From Haematococcus lacustris (Eukaryota > Chlorophyta > Chlorophyceae > Chlamydomonadales > Haematococcaceae), in assembly GCA_030144725.1 (NCBI GenBank), contig JASKMD010000036.1:684491-748490 (forward strand): 64,000 bases of DNA, in the 5' to 3' direction. Below are positions 27,501-36,000 of the stretch, one piece after another. Position 1 is the first letter of the stretch, and every line of letters begins with the position of its first letter. The translations under genes were made by a program, and so were the position numbers. The notes under the pieces are model-generated. The model did not search any database, was not told the origin of the DNA, and saw only the letters and a program-made list of their open reading frames with translations.

Positions 27501-27873
27501 CTCCGCGCAGTGATGCGCGACACGGAGGCCACCCAGATTCCGACGTACTTCTCGGCTGGGCCGGTGAGTGATTGCCGGGGTGTCATGTGTGGGTGAGCTG
27601 CTCGCTCAGAATGGGGGCCCAAGCGGCAGCGCCCTGTTCAAACGCGGTGCCTTGCAGCCAGGTCTTGGCGCTCACAGCACCGACGGTGCTTACACGGTGC
27701 AGGGGCCCACATGGCGCAACCTGGCAGCTACCGCACAGGCGCGCTCCTTGAGTGTGGGGAAGCCGGTGTATTCCGCGACCTCACCGCAACTACTGCTCGC
27801 CCAAACTACGCTGCCGGGGTCCGTGAGGTCGCGGAGTTCAAGCCCCATGTCGCGACTGGCACCAGCGCGGTGA
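20882..27873 (+). CDS. Unidentified multi-exon gene, about 460 aa
   Basis: Not recognised. In-phase exons: 20882-21079 (ATG, MSTGLSAGPPPIPP), 21722-21802 (ERQEKRATLVVAVVRKFIHA), 22770-22913 (very basic: RRAKAGKKGGRRAKKK, a likely nuclear-localisation or nucleic-acid contact patch), 23330-23386, 23966-24061 (RVFLEDLYRGVAKLDPLEQG), 24607-24638, 25081-25214, 25423-25507, 26299-26401, 26947-27045, 27426-27563 and 27658-27873. The C-terminal half has loose helical repeats of the type F/Y-S-x2-x-L/V-x2-AG (FSEADLLRAGV, AGYSAAQVQAAG, AGYCLAELEEA). The reading frame of the last exon is uncertain, since an overlapping frame stays open to 27944. Another open frame, 27963-28268 (NELRADSPSSTAVRPLG), could belong to the same transcript. 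Confidence 0.55.
24850..25060. repeat. About 85-bp tandem repeat in an intron
   Basis: Two to three diverged copies of a unit containing CTGCTGCCCTGTCAGAGGGT and GCCCTGCTAGAGGATACTCA, between exons 24607-24638 and 25081-25214. Confidence 0.7.
25924..26045. repeat. (CCCTA)n pentamer array
   Basis: About 24 perfect units of CCCTA in an intron. The Tyr-Pro-Thr-Leu-Pro frames through it are artefacts. Confidence 0.95.
26507..26534. repeat. Short interstitial TTAGGG tract
   Basis: Four to five perfect TTAGGG units, followed closely by CA dinucleotide repeats (26560-26600). The unit matches a vertebrate-type telomere repeat, also reported from some volvocalean algae. Too short to be a chromosome end. 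Confidence 0.8.
26620..26733 (+). repeat. Dispersed repeat, copy 1
   Basis: About 113 bp, beginning TTGGGTGGGTCAGTCCGCC and ending near ACTGCTGCATAACCCCTGCG. It recurs in the same orientation at 34451-34562 inside the transporter intron, with scattered substitutions. Confidence 0.85.
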
Positions 27874-28520
27874 TGCGGCATGGTGGAGGCTGCGTGAACG
27901 CGCTCGACTTTGCTAGTTGCGGCGACATGAGTCAACATCAGTGAACAACACAGCCCTAGAGCATGAGCGATGCCACGACTGACCGCCCCTGCGGGGTCGC
28001 CACCGGTACAGGCGGCCATTTGTCCCGCTCTCGTGTGGCCTCGTTGGCGATGTCGGTGAACGAGCTCCGCGCCGACAGTCCTAGTAGCACGGCTGTCCGG
28101 CCATTGGGGACTAGCGCAGCCGGAAACGACGTCTTAGCACGCCTCAATGCTCACTCACTGAGGAGAAGTATGCACCGCTCGCAAGCACACTCCCGTGGAA
28201 CAGGCCCAGTTCCGGACAGGAAGAAGGTAGCCGACACCGCTGAGGCTGAGACACTTATCTCTGCTTAAAGAAGAAGCGCAAGATTCAAAAATGCTGCTTT
28301 AGCACTCACCTGCACCTCACTAGAGCCAAGGAATGCCCTCCAGATCAAGATGATGTTGTGAGATGATGATGTGCCCCGTCCAACCCTCAGTCGGCCAAAC
28401 GGGTCACCATAACCTACCAGTTCTCGTGCCCATGCTGCTCTTGGGACGCTCGCAATGCACTACACACACAATTGTGCTTCACGTGGCATCCCTGCCCCTT
28501 GCTAGCTGTGTCGCAGGTAG
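27874..28520. other. Interval between the unidentified gene and the LINE
   Basis: Holds an open frame at 27963-28268 (101 codons, plus strand) whose status is unclear, then sequence with no gene that I can support, up to the LINE 3' end near 28520. Confidence 0.4.
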
Positions 28521-31470
28521 TGATGTGGCTTACACCGCTTAAGCCGTCAGCCGTTAGGCTGCTAGGCCGCCCTCCCCCTCAAGGGGTTCAGGACTTTCTG
28601 TAACGCACTTCATAGCAAGGTGCACAAACAAAGGTGCACATGGGCTCAACATGAAGTCATGCAAGTTCTCAATATTGTTCTGTAAAGTCATGGCAAACTC
28701 CGGCTGCTCCCTGATGGAACTCGTGGCAGTGCACTCAAAGATGAAATGCATGGCGTCATCCACTACCCCCTCTGTGCATCTGGTGCATGTGCGATCAATG
28801 AAAGTTACCCCCTCAAACCGAGCCTTCTCCACCCCCAGACCGCTGTTGCCTAACCTGAACCTAGTCAAGCTCGTGCGAACTTCTGTAGAGAGCTGTCTGT
28901 TCAGCAGATGTGGTGCCATGTGATTGATGCCAATGCCGTCCCCATGCTTGAACCATGCAGCATACGAACATCTCTCCCGATGCACCGTCTCAGGCAGTCT
29001 AGGGTCTCCCTCAAACCCAACCCAACGCCTCCTCCACCTCTCGAGCCACTTGACTTCCATAGCCTTGGTGCCTAGGACCATGTCCGGGCTCAAGGTAAAC
29101 TCATCCCCCATCAGCTCTCTGGCGGCCAGCTGGAACTGAGCGCTCCAACTAGCCTGACAGCTCCTGCCTAACTCCACATCTGCCTTGATGACCCTCATTA
29201 GCAGGTCACTATGGGAAAGTTTGGCAGTGTTCCAGAACTTGCATGCAGCCCTTAGCCAGTAAAGCTGGAGGGGCAGCTGCCCCAACTCATGCAGCACCAT
29301 CAGGCCTGACACTGAGCTACGTACCCTGGCAGCAAACCTGAGAAAGCTGAGCATGCGTGTTTGCACTGGGTTGGAGAGTTGCACACCATGCCCAAGGAAA
29401 GCAGTGCCCCATACCTGGCTGCCATACAGCCCCAAGGGGAGCACAAACGCTCTAATGAAGTGACACAGGGCATATGGATCATGCAGGACCCCATACTCTC
29501 TGGCACGCTTGCACGCCTGGCGCATGGCGAGGAACATGCCAGCCCTCATATGAGTGGCAGCAAAAGCAGGGGTGGCGCTGGGGTTGAAGTGCATGCCTAA
29601 GTACTTGAACTCTCTCACCACAGGCAGGATCTCATGCTTGTACCCAATGCTAGGTGCAGCAGTTTGTGAGTTGCCATTGAAGACCATCACCTTTGACTTG
29701 CCCACATTGACTGTAAGGTGTTTCCTGTCTGCAAAGCCTTGCAGCTGGCAGACCAGCCGCTGTAGCCCGTGGGGTGAGGTGCTCACCAGGGTCAGGTCAT
29801 CAGCATACATGAAGTGGGTGACAGGTGTGCCTTGCACCCTCACAGCATCAACAGGGCCAAGGAACTCCTTACTAATGTCGTGAACATAGAGAGCAAACAG
29901 GAGTGGGCTGATGGGGCAGCCTTGCTTGACACCTTGGTCAGGAGTCACTGGGGGGGTGCGGTGGGGGCCATCTATCAACACATAGCTATCATCCCTATAC
30001 AGACCCTCCAGGCAGGCAAGCAAGGGCTGTGGCAGCTTGACCCCATCGCGCAAGTGTTCCCACAATTGTTGTCGAGGTATGTGGTCATAGGCCTGTTTGA
30101 AGTCAATGAAGGCAGTGAAAAGCTTGCGGTGCTTGGCATCTGAGCTAGCCTTTTGAGCATGGACAAGATGGCGCAGAATGAACATGGGTTGCATGGTGCT
30201 GCGTCCCGGAATGAACCCAAACTGCTCAGCTGGCAGCACTTTGTGTGTCATGCACCAGGCAGTCAGCACATGCCGCAAGACGTTAGCATACAGGCGGTAC
30301 AACACACTACTCACAGCAAGCATTCTGTACTTGTTGGGGTCTGTGGGGTCTGTGTCCTTGAAGAGGGGGCTGATTCTAGCTACCTTCCATGCCGCTGGGA
30401 CAATCCCGGTGCGCATCATGCTGTGAAACCATGTGGCAAGCAGAGGGAGCAACAAGTAAGAGGCAACACCCTCCTCAACTATGCGAGCGTGCTTAATAAA
30501 GGGGGCTGGGAGCCCATCCAGGCCAGGTGCTGTGTCATTGTTGAGCTCACGTAGTTGTGCTTGAACAATGGATGTGATGTTGTCAAGATGGGGCAGCTCA
30601 TAGGCAGGCGGATGTGTTGTGACAGGGGCAGGGACAGAGTGAAGTCTGCCTCTCCCAAGAGGGACGGCTTGCAAATGGGCAGGCACAGCTTGCCTGGTCC
30701 TGGCTGGCTCAGGGATCACATCGGGTGCTTCATGTGTCGTAGTGGTGGTTGTGAAATAGGCCTGCAGATGCTGATGCCACTTGTCAATGGGAACCATGGA
30801 CTGCTGGCGTGCGTGCTTGACTCGGAGCATCTTGAGTGCATCCCCAGGGTTGTGCTTGAGCATGTCTTGAAGCTTGGCAGCTCTGTGCTTGGACCACGCA
30901 GACTTAGCTCTAGCAACCAGCCTCCTATAGGCCTGCTTTCTAGCCCTGTAAAGGTGCAAGGCCTCGCCGCTACGCAGAGCCTGCCAGAGTGCGGCTTTAG
31001 CCTCCTTGCATGACCGGTCAAACCAGGCAGGCTTAACTGTGGTGTGCTTGTCAACACGTGCCAAGGGGCAGAGCCTTGGCCTGAGCATCCCCGCACTGCC
31101 CGCAGCCCGTGAAATGATGTCATGCACAAAGCGGTTGATGGAGTCAGGGTGTGTGCCTTGCTCAACAGCCTGCTTGACAGCCATGACCTCCTCTTCTAAG
31201 GCAATGAGGGCACCCACATACCGAGCAGCATGATCTGGCTTCCATTGGAACTGTGGGCCAGTGTGGCAGTCAGCATTGCAGGTGTGGACGGGTGTAGTGG
31301 CTTGTGCTGGTGCCTTGAATGATAGGGTAATGGGGGAGTGGTCAAACTCATGGCAAGCGTCAGGGAAGGAAGATGTGTGGCTCAAAGAGTAAACCGATTC
31401 ACTCATAATGATGTGCTCCGTGCGAGTGCAGGTAGGGGCGCGGAATTCGGCTGTCAACAGGGCTTATCAT
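28521..31470 (-). mobile_element. 5'-truncated LINE with intact reverse-transcriptase ORF
   Basis: Minus-strand open frame of 967 codons (28554-31457). It begins inside the apurinic endonuclease domain: only its last part remains, with the diagnostic DHSPITLSF. A linker follows, then a complete reverse transcriptase (YRMLAVSSVLYRLYANVL, GFIPGRSTMQP, AFIDFKQAYDHIPR, GVKQGCPISPLLFALYV, catalytic THFMYADDLTLVS), then a thumb and a C-terminal zinc-knuckle-like CTRC-x11-H-x4-C. A stop lies just upstream of the first sense codon, so the 5' part is lost. The 3' end, near 28520 (TAAGCCACATCA on the coding strand), is shared with the fragment at 56285-56445. The long uninterrupted frame suggests recent insertion. 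Confidence 0.9.
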
Positions 31471-33021
31471 TAGATGCAAGGAGTTTTAATGATGCCATGT
31501 ATGATCATGATGCAGCCTGGGATGCTCCTTAGCCATTATAGTAGAAGGGTCGGCTCAGCAGAGCTTGACCCTGCACCTTTCAGCGTAAGTAACCTGTAAG
31601 TACCCGAAAGTGGAATGTCCTGCACTCGTCACTTGTTCGTGTCGGGTGGCTGGTGGTGCCCTTGGTGCCCATGAACCTGCCCTGTGGGTCTGACAGCTGC
31701 CAGCAGCAGGCCCCTCTGGCAGCAGCAGCATACCGGCAGCAGGCCCCTCTGGCAGCAGCAGCATACCCGCAGCAGGCCCCTCTGGCAGCAGCAGCAGCAA
31801 GAGCCCACCAGCAGACATGGCCACCAGGAGACTGGCTGACAAGCGTGGGACTGTGTTTGACCCAGCCATGCATGCAGATGAGAAAGGGGTTGGACCCTGG
31901 AGACTTCCAGGCATGCCTGCAGTCAGGGCAGCCTCGGGGTGTCCAACGAGGATGGCATGCTAGACAGCTGTCAAGGGTATACGCTGATCAGGAGCCAGCC
32001 CCTCTGGCAGCAGCAGCAGCCCCCAGCCCCCAAGCCCCAAGAAGACATCTAGGCAGTCGGCGCAGCCTTGAGTTGCGTTGGAATAGGTGCTCGCGAGATG
32101 TTAGTGGTGCACATCCGGTACATTATATACCCACGTAACACGTTGGGGGTGTGGGACGAAGATGGCATGCTGTACAGCTTTATGAGTACGAGCTGACCAG
32201 GAACCAAGTAGCGTGTGGTGTGAAAGGACACCAGCTCCAAGCATCAGGTCCCTCTGGCAGCAAGGCCTGGCTGGCAAGCGCAGATGTGAGTGGGGGACGA
32301 GCAAGTGCCGGTGCAAGCTTCCTATGCACCATGTACGGCATAGCAGCTGATTGACCCAGGCCTGCCACCAACACCTAGCTGCGGACAGACACCACTAAGC
32401 TCTAGCTGCAGACACCAGCTCTAGCTGCTAACAACCAGACAACCAGCACTGGCGTCACTATGGGCGGGCTGCAGGGGCTGCCTGCTGCCGTGATGTCATC
32501 TCCTAGTCCTAAACCAGACCAGGGCGCCATAATTTCTCCTTCACAGATCACGGCGTAGTCAACATCTGTCTGGGAGTCGGACCCAGCCTCAGAACACCTC
32601 ACCACTTACACTTCTCATTGGGGGACTGGAGATCACTTCTTCCAACACTTTATCCGCATGCAACCTTACTCAACATGGTCACCCAACACGGTGCGGGATT
32701 TCATGTGGTGCCCCATGGTGCAACAAGCCACCAGGTATAGTATGTGTATATGGACATGTTGGGATACGTTGGGACATGTTGCTGGGCCTGGTCAGGCAAC
32801 ACAGCCCCGGCTCATTTGTAGGAGGGTGTGCTGTGGGTGGGCGTAAGCTAATACTGGCCTGACGCTGTGACACGGTGGTGGTGGCGCAGGCACTGCCTAA
32901 TGCAGGCACCCTCATGAGGAACCAGCCACATCGGCGCATGTGTGTGTAACCATGAGTGGCCACATTTCCGTTGCGATAGAAGCACAGAGACACGTGCTCG
33001 TTGTGAGCTGTGCTAGTGCCA
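31471..33021. other. Gene-free interval with CAG-rich minisatellites
   Basis: Contains three tandem copies of a 33-bp unit (GCAGGCCCCTCTGGCAGCAG; 31700-31800). Two diverged copies of a longer segment also occur (31936-32020 and 32150-32270), sharing GATGGCATGCT, CAGCT and CTGATCAGGA/CTGACCAGGA, and each followed by CCCTCTGGCAGCA. No gene that I can support. Confidence 0.5.
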
Positions 33022-36000
33022 ATGTCACCGGCGCAGGAAGCAAGGCTACTTGACAGTACAGACAGCTCGATGGAGAAAGCGGACAACAAGCCCGCCCAAC
33101 AGGATGGACCATCAAAGGCTCACCCGCTGCTAGCCGCATCCTACTGCGCATTTAACATCGTCGTGGCCTGTGAGCACCTCTACCCTGCACACCAGCCCGG
33201 GATGCACAAATTGTAGCAGTGGGCTTTTGGCTCTGTTCTTTCAGGCATGATCGTGTTCGCAAACAAATGGGTATTCCAGCACTACAATTTCAAATTCGTC
33301 TTCGCCCTGACCTGGATTCACACGGTACGCCCCCCACCTCTCTCCAGTACAGAGCGTTTTGTTGTCTTGGACAACCACAACACATGTTTAAGACGTGCAA
33401 CAGGTGTTCACTTGGGTTGGCATGAACGTACTGAGCCAGATTGGCTTCTTCGTACCCAAGAAGATCCCCAATGTCAAGCTCATACCCATAGCACTGGGCT
33501 ATGTGGGGTACATTGTCCTGTGCAACGTGTCTCTCAACATTAACAGCGTCGGTTTCTATCAGGTGAGCAGTGGCGGCAGGGGCCGTGTCGATGTTGCCAG
33601 CCATTCAGAGCGTGTAACACCCATCTTACATGCTCAATGCACGCTACATTGCTGCAAGGCTTACACAGCTCGACACATTGCCGCATGCAGATCATGAAGA
33701 TTGCCATTGCGCCGACAGTGGTGGTCATGGAGTTTTTCATGTTCAACAAGCTGCCCAGCCGCCTCATGATCTGCTCTGTCCTGGTGGTGTGCGCGGGCAT
33801 CACAGTGGCGACTGTGTCCGACACGGTGGCAATCAGCAACTCAATGGGCCTGATTGTCGGAGTAGCAGCCACCCTGGTGACTGCGCTGTACCAGATCTGG
33901 GCAGGCTCGAAACAGAGGGAACTCCAAGCCAACAGCTCCCAGCTGCTGCACGCCTACACTCCGCACGCAGTATGGCTGCTGGGCGTGCTGGTGCCCATCT
34001 TCGAGCCCATTGGCTGGAAGGATGCCGCGCCAGGGACGCTGCTGGGGTACCAGTTCACCTGGGATGCCGTGGCAGCCATCGTCATCTCAGCCATGCTAGG
34101 CATCCTGGTGTCCCTGTCCACCTTCCTGGTCATCGGGACCACCAGCAGCCTCACCTACAACATCGTGGGGCATCTGAAGACAGTCATCATCCTGACTGGA
34201 GGTGTCCTTGTGTTCGGGGTGAGAGGTTTGCAGGCTGCAGGTTGAGCTGGCTGCGGGAGGCGATGTCACTCACTCTCGCACTCCCAAAGGGCACTTCCAA
34301 AGAGAACTTCCAGAAGGGGCACTCCCAAAGAGCACTTCCAAAGAGCAATGGACTTGGACAGCATGTCCCTTAGCGCCGCTGTTGCCCCTGAACTGAGCTG
34401 CAGCCTGAGCTTGAGGCATATCACCCCAATGGGTCAGTCCGCCACCCCAGTTGGGTGGGTCAGTCCGCCACCCCAGGTTGCACACACGCACACACACCGC
34501 ACACTTTGAAGGTGACAGAGGGTGGGGCCAGGAGAGGGGACTGCTGCATGACCCCTGCGACCGGTTAGATATTATTGCATTTCTATAAATTGAACTAGCA
34601 CCCTCCAGCACCTTGGCCCTCAACCTTGAGCCTTCATTGCAGTCGAACACACTAATTGTGGACCACTACAAAACAGTGTTTTTGTCTGTGTGGTGTTCCC
34701 ATCGCATGGCATGCTCATGGCCTACACATGGCATACACATGGTCACGGTCGCCTACCACCTATAGCATTGCCTGACCCGTTAGGGCTACACCGTAGAGTT
34801 GGCATGACAAAACATGCACTAATTGAAAGCTGACGACAGCTTAAAGTGGAAGGGAGCACACACTACTGTGCCACAGCAGGCTGCTGCTGCTGCTGGGCCT
34901 CAGGTGGCTTGTCTCGCAGCCGCTTGTAGCCCAGGCCAGGGTACTCCTTGCCCTTGGCTGGCAGCTTCCCCTGCTCTGGCCAGAAGCACAGCTCCAGTGG
35001 CCGCCACTTGCTCTCCCCAATGCGCTGCATGTTCAGCGCTGCATTGCAGTCCCGGTCTACCCACCTGCCTGGCTGCGGTGCTGGCTTGGCTTTGGCTGCC
35101 TTGCCCTTGCCCTTTGTGGGCTCAGCTGCCTCTGGCTCAGCCTTGGTGCGCTTGCTGCGCTTGGCTGGCAGGGGAGTGCTGGGCCCAGGCTCTGAGGCTG
35201 CTGCCTGTGTGGCTGCCTGGCTGCTGCGTGGGGCCTGTGGGGGCTTGCGGGGGGCCACTACCGGGCACCACATCATGCCCCGCACCGGCTGATCACGCTG
35301 CTGGCTCCAGGCTGGGCGCAGCAGGCGTGGTTCCACCTGCCCTGCTGGGGGCTTCCAGCCTGCAGGCCTGGTGGCCCTGCGCTTGTTCAGCTGCCTCTCA
35401 CAGGGCTGCTGGCCATTCACCGCTGAGCTGACCCGGGTGGTGCGGTGCTCATCCACAAGCACCACCCTGCCCCGCCGCTGGTCTGTGCCCCTGGGCCTGC
35501 ACACCACCTTGCGGCAGGCCCGCAGCACCGCATCAGCACCCCAGCCTCCCCCAGTGCCAATGCTAGCTGCGCCAAAGAAGACCACCAGCTGCTTGGCACG
35601 CCCATGGCGCTCCATGGACACCTCAGCCATGTCCTCCTCCAACTGCAGCCATGCACACAAGGCACAAGGCACAAGGTGGCTGACATGGTGGCACCAGGTT
35701 AGGCATGGCACAGTCAGCTACTCTTCCCACCATCTCAGTCCCTGACCTCTCCTCTCTCCTACCCACCCTCACCTTCTTGAAGAACTGCTCCATTGTCCGG
35801 TCCTGAGCTCCGTACAGCCTCAGCCGCTGCTCTGCCCACTTGGGGTCCAGGTACACCTCCCACACCGCATCCCAGGTGGCCAGGGTGACGGTGATGTGCT
35901 TCAGGTTGGCCACGAGGGAGGTGCCGGCTGAGCTTGCTGCTGCCAGGTGCTGAAGGTGGGGCTTGATGGGTGCCAGCCACCGCTCTGTGTCACGGCGGGC

